From Plakobranchus ocellatus (taxonomy: Eukaryota; Mollusca; Gastropoda; Plakobranchidae): a stretch of DNA of 27,232 nt. The notes under the pieces were generated by a model. It was not told the DNA's origin and ran no database searches. It saw only the letters and a program-made list of their open reading frames with translations. The translations under genes and the position numbers were made by a program. The stretch spans positions 1 to 27,232 of the forward strand of contig BLXT01001839.1 of assembly GCA_019648995.1 (NCBI GenBank), read 5' to 3'. This document shows, in pieces, positions 10,641 through 21,900 of the stretch. Every line of letters begins with the position of its first letter. The stretch's first letter is position 1.

Positions 10641-11721
10641 GAAAAGACCCGATGATAACACCACTTCCCTACTCAATGCGAAATAGACCTTAAAATATTA
10701 CAATACACCAACTTTTACATTCCCAAAACTACTAAACTTAATACATCTGACGACCAACAATAAAAAGTTAAAAACCCTACTACTAACGAATTATTTAATA
10801 TAAATAAAAACATTATTTAAAAATTAGTGCGTATTAGCACAAAGACGCTACAAGGAATATTTTTACTTTCAAATTTGAACATGGAACAACAAAATCAAGT
10901 TTTCTTTTATCAACCTCAATCGCTTTTCTTCGGTCAACATCAAACATTTCTCCTGCGTTGGACTTGCAGAGAATGTACCCTTGTATGCAATAAACTAGTC
11001 AAGCAAAGCGCTCAGGGGGAGTCAGCGCGTACTCGACCGGGGAAAGGAGAGATAACTCAGATAGAGCTGGGTAACAACTCCTAGACCCGCGACTAGACTA
11101 CCCCCTTACACATGTGAATTGTAAACTACACCTGAAACCATCCCTACTAGATACTAGATTACTAACTACTAATACTATCCAGAGCAGACAACTAATACTT
11201 TTGGACATAATTCATACACTCTGGCCATGTGGAGGGTAAGAGCAAAATAATGTACAGTACCGATATATGTATGAGGCGGCTATTGCTATTTTCGTTTGGG
11301 CTTTAAAAAAATATTAGTATAATAAAGAAAGAGACTAGATAGTGAAAGCTCAAGTCTTTTTTTTTGTAGGAGATATTAATCATCGACTTATCAGTACATG
11401 GACGAAAATGGTCGCCATTATATGAAGCAGTGCATCCACATGACTGATTATTTACAGGCTTATAATTTCCATTATAATTATATAACACTAATACCCAACG
11501 CTGCTCATACTAAGCATGTCAGAAGCACTCAGATTCTCAAGTAGGCCTACACTCTTATCTAGGAAAAGAAATACCGTAAATTATTGTAATGCTTGGGGCT
11601 AATATTGTCGTATCACATAAGGCGTCATACAATACGGTAGTCAATGTGAGATCAAGGAAAGGTTCGATCTCATAGCGTATGGTGAAAATTAATGAGACGT
11701 AGGCTGTCTCAGACGGCCATA

Positions 11722-11739
11722 ATATATATATATATATAT
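11722..11739. repeat. (AT)n microsatellite
   Basis: Nine uninterrupted AT units, followed at once by CTAGA. Simple sequence repeat. Confidence 0.9.
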
Positions 11740-11978
11740 CTAGACTGAAGAAAAGAAAGCAATCACTGCATGGTTATCTCATTTCAATGCAGCAGAACAA
11801 CCTAGTCGAGGTTCACAATATAATACTCTGTAGTGTTTTTCTTTTTTAAGTCGAAATTTTGTAATTTAATAATTACGCCCTATTTTAAAACTCCATACTA
11901 ATTTTTATATGATACTATAAAATAGTCATGGATGTTTACACAGGACTGCACGCATCCATTACCGAATGCACAGGAAAT

Positions 11979-12002
11979 CTCTCTCTCTCTCTCTCTCTCT
12001 CT
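11979..12002. repeat. (CT)n microsatellite at gap edge
   Basis: Twelve CT units run directly into the N gap. The far side of the gap begins with degenerate CT-rich sequence (TCTCTCAGC, CCCTCTGTCTCGGTCTCTC), so the unsequenced stretch is probably more of the same tract. Confidence 0.92.
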
Positions 12003-12237
12003 NNNNNNNNNNNNNNNNNNNNNNNNNNNNNNNNNNNNNNNNNNNNNNNNNNNNNNNNNNNNNNNNNNNNNNNNNNNNNNNNNNNNNNNNNNNNNNNNNN
12101 NNNNNNNNNNNNNNNNNNNNNNNNNNNNNNNNNNNNNNNNNNNNNNNNNNNNNNNNNNNNNNNNNNNNNNNNNNNNNNNNNNNNNNNNNNNNNNNNNNNN
12201 NNNNNNNNNNNNNNNNNNNNNNNNNNNNNNNNNNNNN
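12003..12237. other. Assembly gap, 235 N
   Basis: A run of 235 N. The CT-rich character on both flanks suggests a polymerase- or assembly-blocking simple repeat rather than an arbitrary scaffold join. The true length is unknown. Open frames drawn across it are meaningless. Confidence 0.98.
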
Positions 12238-14430
12238 GTCTCTCAGCATATCTTTCCCTCTGTCTCGGTCTCTCGCTTTGTTCTATTGTTTTCGCAATCT
12301 ATGATAGTCGTTACCGATAATTTATCTATCTTCATGCATCAAAACTAGATTTAAATATTCCTTTAAAATAAAAATGAAAAAACAAATGTTCTGCCTTTAA
12401 TTAAGACTTGGATTTGTGAAATTTAATACACTACATTACGTTCATGCATAGATTTCTTTGTCATATGCTTGCTCATCAGTGTTAAAAGCGAAGAAGACTC
12501 TCCACCTCAAGTTTTTTTCACGAAAGTTTCAGTTTTGGTGATCAAGGCCTTGATGCCCGCAGACAGATTGATTCAGAAGATCTAAAACCTATGACTGTAC
12601 GAGCAATACATCCCAGAACTCAGCGATCTTGACAATAAAACTGGCGTTTTTTCGATCAATATAATTAAAATCATGGTCATTTGCATCGCACATGACGTGG
12701 GCAACTCCATCCAGTTTGTGTTTGTTTTTATTCATTATGCTCATAATTTTCTTTTCTACTTTGGATGCTTTACGTAAACTCGGCATTTTTTAGGATAAAT
12801 ATTTGTGAGTGTTGTCCCTTGGAGAATTCCAAGAAAAAGAGAAACGCAAGCATTGCTATATAAATTATTGTTGAAGTACATGTAGGCCTTTTTATGTAAG
12901 AAAACTCAGTTTGAAATCCCAGGTACGTGATCCACCAATCATAACCTTTGAAATAATAGACTCAGCGTTTTCAAGTAAAGGTGTTATTATACATGATGTA
13001 CAAGATATCTGTCTATCGTGGATTATACCTCGGCTTAAATTCAGCATTGGGCATTTGCCCCTCGACATGCACTCATGTATTTTTTACTTTAAAAGTCTAA
13101 GTCAAACGTTTGTCCAGATTTATTGTAAGAAAGGCGTTTCTTAACTCCAGTTTATTTAGATAAAGGTTACTTGACGATTGTAGTTCTATAGTTTGTAGTT
13201 CAGGCCCTTATTGTATTAGGGTTGAAATTAAGGTGCATTTGGCTCTTGTTCTATAAATGTATTCTTATTGGAAAAAAATAGAATTGTTACGATCTGTAAA
13301 TTCTTTCCGCAAAATCAAATTAAATGTGTATACAGATCTAGTCATATATTTAGTCGCGGATTTATCTATTTTGCCTTGCTAGATTAGATGGTCAGGATCT
13401 AGACATAGCTTTTGGTTCTCCTGACCTAGTTATCCAAATTCATATAGGGGCCTATTGCATAGCCTTTTGCAGACTCAAAGTTTAAATGAAATCGACTTCT
13501 TTCGAACCTAATTTAGATATTATTCTAGACTAGCCTAAAGGTCGCCATAAAACACATACAGTTTGCATTGTTTTTGGAATCGAATAAATGTAGTTCTTGT
13601 AGAAGCGGTAGGCCCCCTTGAAGACAAATACACACTTTTGATGAATTGTTGCCGGCCAATGCATCATTGCTTGCCTGAATCTATGTTTGTATGTATACTC
13701 TGTGTTGTTTGAATTGGATAAAATGAGTTTTAGTTGGTGGTTGTATTCTTTAACTATAGTCAATTTCCATCCATCAACTGTCATAACGCCTTAAACTTAT
13801 CAATATTATGTATTGTTTCTGGAGTGCGGTATTTGTCTTACTTCTTAAAAAATTATTCAAGTAATTTATCGCAATATGAAAAGAAAGATTAAAAAAAGAC
13901 GATGATGGGGATGAAAAAAAAACCCATGGTAAGAGACCCCCTACCACCACCACCATCACCACAGTACTGATACCGAAGATAATGAGACGCTTAGGAGGAT
14001 GGAAATAAATTATTATAGACTCAGTCGTGATTTCAGTTTCAGTTTCACTTTCTGGTTCATGTTTTGGTACACTTAGTAACGCGACTTGCACCTCAATCTA
14101 AATCTAGATTTAGAGACGCTAGATTAGACTCCAAGATCTCGATGCATTTTGTATGAAAAGTAAAGAAGGATCTTCGATTGCGCACACAGCCTTCCTTGAG
14201 TCCTTGAAGAGGACATACTGCATACGTCCACAAATGTTGGGCTACAGTATTAAATCTGTAAATCAATGCTTTAAAGTCACGAACTAGATCTAGGTCTGCA
14301 TGGAGGAGCCAAGATTTTATCATCTAAATTAGATACATATGGATCAATTTTCTCACTAATTCGAATACATTAATATTGGAGATTGTTACCCTTACATTTT
14401 TAAATTAAAATAAAGATAATTGTGTTGTCT
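12238..14430. other. Intergenic DNA, no gene recognised
   Basis: AT-rich with small open frames only. The least random-looking is on the minus strand at 12589-12786 (65 codons, starts MPSLRKASKVEKKIMS, hydrophilic, no known domain). Another minus-strand frame at 13774-14091 contains a hydrophobic run partly encoded by a short CCA/CAC repeat (13944-13960). I see no tRNA, rRNA or convincing SLX4 exon here, and in particular no UBZ4-type Cys/His cluster that the N-terminus of SLX4 might be expected to supply. Confidence 0.45.
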
Positions 14431-14990
14431 TCATAGCAATAGCATACACTGCTGGTTGACTTGACATAGGTTGGCCTTGCAGTTCTACAGCATCTTTTTG
14501 GGCCATTTCCATAGCCAGAGCCAGGTTAGAGTGGCTGTGTCGAGGGTCAGGTTTTGTTCCTGAAGAAGCCTCTTTTGGATGTTCACATCCCTCAGTCCGC
14601 ACACAAATCTGTCTCTGAGAGCTGTCTGAGTGTGTCCCCAAAGTTGCAGTGCTCTGATAATTTCTTTATTGCCGTGATAAAATCTGAAATCATTTCTGTT
14701 TGATCCTGGTTTCGCTTGTGGAATTTGAAACATTCCATGATTTCTAGAGGCTTTGGGCAGAAATGACCTGTAAGAATGTCGCAGAACTCAGCATACGACT
14801 TTGTGCTGGGAAGTACAGGTGCTGTGAGGGACTAGAGCGTGCCATAGACTTTTGGTCCTAGGGCAGACAGTAGGCATGCAGACTTCTTCATATCTGTGTC
14901 TCTGGAGTTTGCAACAAAGTGCGAATCTAAACGTTCGTTGTAGTTAGTAAAGGATTCAATGTTTTCTTCAAATTTGTCTGAACGAGGCAT
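14430..14990 (-). pseudogene. Ty3/Gypsy-type gag fragment, inactivated
   Basis: On the minus strand from ATG at 14990 downward, the translation has the Gypsy gag capsid pattern in order. An N-terminal ERLDSHFVAN segment is followed by KKSACLLSALGPKVY, then HFCPKPLEI, then KFHKRNQ, SDFITAIKKLSEHCNFGD, LRDRFVCGLRDVNIQKRLL, NLTLDTAT and AMEMAQKDAVEL. These match the usual LRDRxVCGIxDxxIQxRLL and LTLxKAxxxAxxxE signatures. It is dead: an in-frame TAG at 14832-14834 and at least two frame changes (near 14640 and 14535). It ends before any CCHC zinc knuckle, and no protease, reverse transcriptase or integrase follows. The family call is by motif only; the clade is uncertain. Confidence 0.82.
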
Positions 14991-15153
14991 TTTTTTCGTT
15001 AATGGCGTTCAAGGGAAGGAGGATTTGATTTCCCATATGTCTATGTTGACTGGGAGAAAATAATTGAACTAGATCAAGATCTGGTTGATCCCTAAACGTT
15101 ACTAGATAATAGGAATACTTATCTGTAAATTGATTGGATTTATAGGGTGCAAA

Positions 15154-15321
15154 TCCTCGTTGCCACTGTGATGTTTTTCCGATATATCTGGACAACAAAT
15201 AATTATAATAGACAACAGTAGCCATCATTGGACTCATAGGAAGTGTTTTATTCTGTAAACATTGCAGTGTGTATTATACCGTAAACAAATATAACACAAT
15301 CACTTTCAATAATTCCCTACA
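15154..15321 (-). mobile_element. Probable 5' LTR and primer-binding region of the Gypsy relic
   Basis: On the minus strand the sequence just upstream of the gag start region reads ...AACATCACA then GTGGCAACGAGGA (15154-15166 on +). This resembles the LTR end followed by the xGGCxACGAGGA segment often seen after Gypsy-type 5' LTRs. An AATAAA lies within the proposed LTR (near 15245). The outer LTR limit is unclear: candidates with terminal TG on the minus strand are about 15298 or 15321. No matching 3' LTR was found below 14430, so the copy is truncated. Confidence 0.4.
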
Positions 15322-15880
15322 TTATTTACTTTTGTAACGTGAATTTGTCTTTGATTGGATAGTCTTCTAGACTAGACCACTATTAGAGCCAATTTACTAG
15401 ACGGATATGAATATCATAACTAAGAGCTGAAGGCAGAGGAAAAGAAAGACTTTGAAAGCTAATGATTAATTTAGTCAATATTGCAAGGACAAGAAATTGA
15501 GGGAACTTTTAGTTTCCAAAATTTACAATTACAGACATGAACATCCAATTAAAACTATTCTTCGATGGTATATTTATGACTAAGCTTTGTGTTACTTGAC
15601 AAAAAAAGATTTGTCCATAGTTAAAAAGTTGTGAATTTTATAATAAATGATTTTTCTTTCCTTTATCTTTTTTCCCTTTTATAGCAGCGAGGTAAAAGAA
15701 CCCTCTCTTATATTTAATTGATATTTTAAATCAAAATTTAAAGAATTTTAATACACCAACCTGTCATGGAAAGGTACATTGTATCTTCAATTTTTAAAAA
15801 TAATTTGGGCCACATGTCCCTTTTTTGTGTATACTTTTTCAATAGGCTCAGTGATGTTTTGTTTTGATTTTCTCCCTCAG

Positions 15881-15975
15881 GAAGATTAAAAAAAAAAAAA
15901 AAATTGCAAAACCTGGTCAACTTATGAAAAAAAAACCAACCCAAAATCGTACTCTTGATGCAAACAAGACAGTCA
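15881..15975 (+). CDS. Probable SLX4 upstream exon, Lys-rich
   Basis: 95 bp with strong acceptor TTTTCTCCCTCAG and donor GTCA|GTAAGA. It enters in phase 2 and leaves in phase 1, which fits the next exon (A|GA gives Arg). It encodes a K-run made by 16 consecutive A, then IAKPGQLMKKKPTQNRTLDA. The A-run is prone to length error, so the upstream frame is uncertain. No exon that would feed it was found between 12238 and 15880. Confidence 0.45.
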
Positions 15976-18900
15976 GTAAGAGTTTCCTTTCCATTCCACA
16001 TTATGTACCCATTTGTATAAGCCTATGTCAACAGCAACAAAAATCACTGCTACTACTTGTTTAAGAGGAGCGGTAGCTTATCTGGTATGGCAGTCAGCTA
16101 CCAAGTTAGAGGTCCGGGGTTCGAATCCCAGTCCCGCCTAGTCAGTTTTTCAGTGCTCCTCTGTGTCCACGCAGCACTAAATGGGTAGCTAAGTTTCTTA
16201 AGACCTGGTGAAAGTAAAGGCGGCAAGAAAAGCAATGGCAAACTGTCTTATAATGCCGTATGCCAAGAACAATGAGGACTTTATTCCTGGTACCCCTAGG
16301 CTTGGACTAAGCATGGGACCCACTTTACTTTTTTTTTACTACTGTATTAGAATGTCCATTAATGAACTTAAAAGATAGTGGCTCTTTTATTAATATTAAT
16401 ATAAAACTATAAGACAGTCATATTTCTTTTTTTAAAAGCATTTTCATTCTCCAGGGTTTAAACTGCTGCAGTTTATGTTGTTCTCTTTTTTTTCTTTTTT
16501 TCCAGGTTCCTTGTTATATGTTTTGTTTCATTTGTACAAATCTTTTGTAATTGGAAGCTGTTTTCTTGTTTAGCATAGTTTCATATTTTGTTAAGTGTTC
16601 TATATGAACCAGCTTTATGCCTGCGCATGGCTATAAGTATAAGGGTTGGTGTTGATATTATTCCTGTGTGGCCATGGCTATTGATTATTATATTATGCAT
16701 GATGTATTCAATCTTTTATAGAAGAAAGATAACTGTATACGAAGGTTGGGCTGACCATTATGGCTACAAGGCCCATGATGATAAACCAAGTGCTCTCAGC
16801 TTGATTCATCTGATCATAAGTTTGCTGTGTTTTGTCTCATGAGTTATTAATATTTCTTGTAAGCTGCTATTGCTTTATACATATGCTTTGTGCTGCTTTT
16901 GGCATAAACAGTCAATTTTATGCAGACAAAACAACAAAATCTTTTTTTGAACAACAGGGCTGTGCACCACATGCTAACTTGCGTTCTTTTGTGGCAATTC
17001 CTAAGTGAGCCTTTAGAATGCCAGCCCTTATTTAAATTGTGCTTTTGTGTGTTCACCACATGCACATACACGTACACGTACACTATATTTGCAAACATTC
17101 ACCCAATCCCTCTGACTCCCTCCCATTTCCCTCCTTCTCAAAGAGAAACAATAACAAAATCAAAAAAAAAAAAAAAAGAAGATAAATAATCGCAGATCTA
17201 ATCTATGTAAAATACTTCACTATTAATACCATTTATAAACTGCAGCAATTACCACACCATCTATTATTGTTATCCTCTGTAATTTGTCTGTATCCTCTAA
17301 TCAGTGCTGCGCTAGATCTAAACCATAGCAACAAGCACAGATATAAAATGTCACATATGACTGGCCTTGACATTGTATAGAGCTATTTCTGGCGCACTGT
17401 GCAAGATGTATTGAGAGTTTTCAATTATGGTACTTTATAGTTAAAGTATGACAATGTTAAAGTTTTATTTCAATCAAATTCGAACACAGTTTTACAAAAG
17501 GCTAATAAAGCTACTCTGTGAGCTGAAAAGCCAACAAAAGTGTGCCAATTTAAGAAAAAAAAACAAATCCCTTTTTAAGAGGCAGTGTATAGGTAAAGTT
17601 AAGGTTAATAATGACTTATCTTTAACTTTTGTATGATGTTTGAATGTATTGTGCTTGCCAAATTTTGTTATTTTTGTAATAAAGTAGAGTTGTTTGTCGT
17701 CTCATACAACAGGAGTGTGCTCATTTCATTCTCTGAAAATTTTGTCTGAGGAATATGAAGAGAAAAATGAAATATCCTTAGAGGCAGATGATGACGCTTA
17801 TGCCTCTGAGACATACTTGGAATTCCCTTTAAAAAAGTTGCAAAGAGCATACTTAGTCCTGATTTGTGTGGACAGATCAGGAATTTGATAGAGAAAGCCC
17901 TCAGACATTATAAAAGCAAGACAAGGAGGAACGATTTAAGTAAGTCAGTGTTTTGTGAAGCTTACATATTTTTTTACAGCAAGTCTTGTATATTTGGAAC
18001 ATTGCTCTTGATTTCAAGTAGTTAAGTTAAACAGGAATTCATTTTTTTTTAAAAAAAGAAGAAGAATCACTTACACTTAGTTTATTTTATTAGTGAAGAC
18101 CCCCTGAAAAAAGAAACTAAAGTTTGTTCTTAATTTGAGAAACATTTTAACTCTATACATTCTTACCCCTTGTGTTTTAGCACTACTTGAAGTTTTTTGT
18201 GTTATCATATCATTTTCTTTTGCACCTCCTTGTGAAAATGATTGTATATGTTCAGTGAAGTTGTAGTATATAGCAATGATGAGGCTAAAGGAAACAAAAA
18301 TAAGCATTATTGTTTTTAATATGCAATCACCATTCTGGTTGTTCAGAAAAATGCAACCCAAATGGTAATTACATATTATAGCAAAAAGAATTTGCATGCC
18401 TAGATGACAAAACATATTATAATCTGCTCTTAAAATTTTACAAAAGTATGAGGGAAGTTCGGAAAGTAACCGGAAAAATGGAATTACTCAAAAAAGTATT
18501 TCATTGACAAGCATGAAACTTACAAATGGGAAAGATAAATTTATTGGCTACTTTTCTATGTAGTCCCTGTGTAGAGCTATGCATTTTTGCTGCCGTGGGA
18601 GAAGCGAGTATATACCCTGTGTGGAAAAGTTTGCGTCAAGCTTTGAAAACCAATCACGAACTTCACCAATGAGTTCATCTTCATCCTCAAACTTTTTGCC
18701 TCCCAGGTGGCGCTTTAGGGGCCCAAATAGATGAAAGTCTGAGGGTGCAAGGTCTGGACTGTGGGCTGGATGGGGAAAAATGTCCCACCTGTAACGTTCA
18801 AGCCATTCCTTTGTGCGTTTTGCCGTGTGGGTGGTTACATTGTCGAGTTGAAGGACAACTCTGCTACGCAAGAGTCCAGATCTTTTGCGTCGAACAGCAT

Positions 18901-21900
18901 GTCTCAGCCAGTCAAGTGTGTCACAATATTGATCAGCATTGACACTCTCTCCTTCTGGCAGAATATCTAAAAAGATCATTCCACATGAGTCCCAAAACAC
19001 TGTGGCCATCACTTTTGTTGCAGATTGCTGGACTTTGAACTTTTTTGTGACAGGAGAGATGGGTGCTTCCATGTCAGTTGAGTCGCGTTTTGTCTCGGGA
19101 GTGCTCAGGTGTAACCAAGTTTCATCTCTAGTGATGAGGTGTTCATTCAAGAAACAGTTCCTGGCACGATGGTCCCTGCCAGGCCCCACATCAACAGTTT
19201 CATCACCTTCGTGTTGACACCGGTGCAGCAGGATTTGGGAGGTTTTGACTCTCTGGCGCTTTGCTCATCTGACAACATTTTGGGGACCCATCTGGCAGAA
19301 ACTTTGCGATAGCCAAGTTTATCATGGACAATTTCATAAACATTCGTTTTGGGAATGTCAAGTTTCAGAGAAATTGCCTTCAGTTTCACTCTTCTGTCGA
19401 CTTTGATGAGCTCATCAACTCGAGCTGTGTTCCAGTCATTGTTTGCTGTGTTTGGGCGTTCAGATGTTGGTTCATCTTGCAAACTTGTTTGGCCATCTTT
19501 GAACCAAGAACACCACTGATAGACTTGGGTCATCGACATTGCATGTTAACCGTACTTTTCCTCTATTTCTCTGTATATTACGGAACATTTTGTTCCCTTT
19601 GTGAACGGAAAACGGACAACAGCTCTTATTTCCAGCTTTGACCATACTGCAATGGGGGGTGCGGCATTTTCAAATCAATGCTGTTTAGCAGTCACTGTGT
19701 GTTCACTGATGGTGCTGAAATTTGGGCATCAAGTGGACAATGAATTTTCCTACAATATGCTGTTTACCTCTGTTTAAAGTATTGACTAGGTCCAAAGTTA
19801 TGATCATTTTCCTGTTACTTGCCGAACTTCCCTCGTTTGTGAAATGAAGTAAGAATGAGTGGTATTTTTATAGATGAAATTAATTTTTTAAAACCCTACC
19901 TTGATTTTAACTTTGACACAATATATTTTTTATCCTAGAACCATTAATTTATAAAGTCACAATTAAAAATTGAGGATTAAAATAACAATTACTTTATTTT
20001 TTTTTAATCATGTAAAATGATTATTTCAAATTATGTGATAAGTATTCTTGAATGTTCTGTACACTCAAATGTATATAATATAAATTCAAAGGTGACAAAA
20101 TTGATCCTGAGATCAAGGAAAAGAAAACTTTTGGTGCTTGCAACAAGACATCCAGCAGCATGGACTTTACAGCTCAAACTCAACATATTGATAATTCTTT
20201 AAAGGTGGTAATAGAATAGATGTTAGTATTTCTAAGGTACTACCATAAAGTTTTTGACAGCATTTTTTTGGTCTTTTGCCATTAAAAAAAAATCCTGTAA
20301 GCACACAGCAGACTTCATTTCGTTAAAATCCACACAACATAATCTTCTGGTGTTTTATGACATTTTTAGGCTTTTAATGCAGGCTCTTATTCATTTTTTT
20401 TCTTCTGGTAAATGAAGTTCACTCAGTCTACACCTAATGTACTCATAATTTGTTTCTAAACAAAAGTTTTAGACCGGTGGACAGATTTTTATAAGCTGAC
20501 CTAATCCTTCGGTGCTTAACAACTCTCCTATAAACTCTCTTTTAAGCCACAGGACCTGTAGAAAAGCCCACTCATGGGATTATGTTTTGTTTAAGTGTGA
20601 GTCATGCAGATAGAATATAATCTGGATTATGTTGATATGAAAGGGACTACTGATATTATGTAGATCAGAGACAACAGACAAAATCAAAAACCAGCAAAAA
20701 GTCATATGTTGAAATTCTTCCTTGCACCATGTTTCTATCTTCATTGCTATGTTTAAAAAATATCGTCCAACACCCTTTTATGGGTAAGATTTGAAAGAGA
20801 TAACGATGAGAAAATTCTAAAAGGAAATGATTTCATTAAACTGCTCTTCAGTAAAAAAAAAGTGTATATAACTATTTACACAAAAAATGATATAAAAAAT
20901 GTTAGGGGAAGATGTTGAGGTGAGAATATTATTTTTGTTTGATAAAAGTAATAGAAGGGAAATGCTCTGCTGGTTCTGGAGACTTGTAATAGTATTATAT
21001 AAGAAATTATAACAAAACACTTAGTATGAACTGAAAAGTACGTAAAGCGAGTTGTTCATGAAAGCTCTTGCAAATTCACTGAAAATATCGTTTTGAACTG
21101 GTTTAAGCATATTTTTTCGTTTTCAAATAGAGTAGGATGGATTGTAGAAAAGCCTTTTTCTTTTTCTTATTTTGAAGGTGAAAACGAACTTTCAATTTTG
21201 AATTTTTCATATTAATAAAACTCAGTTTTTTGGAAATGTGAAGCAAGATAGAGCTTTTAAGATAAATCTTTCTTCTTGTCTCACAGGCCCCTTTACAAGA
21301 GTCTGAAGACCCTGGAGACTTTGAAAAAAAACCATGCCAGCTTTGTGGAAGAATATCCCCCTTTGCATCTCTCGTCAACAGCGACCTTTACAGTGATGTC
21401 TCAATACGTGTGGCTGAGAATGATCTTTACCAATGTGACAGCAACAGCAGAAACACCACAATTCGAACAAAAACAATCAGAGCCCACAAAATTTTGTTGC
21501 ATGCCCAATGTCCCCAACTCCTTGATGTAAGGAATTCTGCTTTATTGGTTGTTTTTTTTTTTGAGCTTGTTCTTAAAAACTGAATTCCATTTTGTCTACT
21601 TCCCACTTTTTTTTTATCTCCTTCATCACTCAGACAGGGATCAAATTGTACATTTAAGCCAAATTAGGCAATAGAATTGGCAATTTCTCACCAGGTTTTG
21701 ATTTGGTGCTTTTGTTTAAAGGCTCCTCTTGTTGGCCATGTTTGTTTTGCTGGCTAGAACAGACTTGACATTTTGGATTTTTTTTGTTCTGGTTTTCAAG
21801 GATCCATTCTTCAAGGGTAGTTTTCTCTAATGGGATGTAGGTTCAGTGATGGGTTTCAGGAATATCCAGTCCTTTAATATTTGGCAATTAAGTTTTTTAT

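Larger units (their letters stand above)
7261..12002. other. Intergenic AT-rich DNA, no gene recognised
   Basis: About 4.7 kb with only short, unconvincing open frames on both strands and no recognisable protein. It contains a GC-rich hairpin block (8344-8396), a 45-bp tandem duplication (9234-9323), a short perfect inverted repeat (10618-10640), a GC-richer block around 10920-11100 of unknown nature, and an (AT)n tract (11722-11739). A TATATAAA-like word in antisense (10138-10146, read as TATATAAATCCCGC) precedes only tiny frames on the minus strand, so I do not call a promoter. Confidence 0.5.

Noticed and set aside
11928-12348. Open frames crossing the gap
   Set aside because: They run through 235 N and a CT tract, so they carry no coding evidence.
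16066-16140. tRNA gene
   Set aside because: A and B boxes are present but the acceptor stem does not pair and a SINE body follows.
17694-17888. Complete small gene ending at 17888
   Set aside because: No ATG start, and the next frame continues sensibly to a consensus donor; an exon with a one-base frameshift explains it better.
18745-19217. Plus-strand frames opposite the mariner transposase
   Set aside because: Shadows of the minus-strand transposase, which explains the sequence fully.
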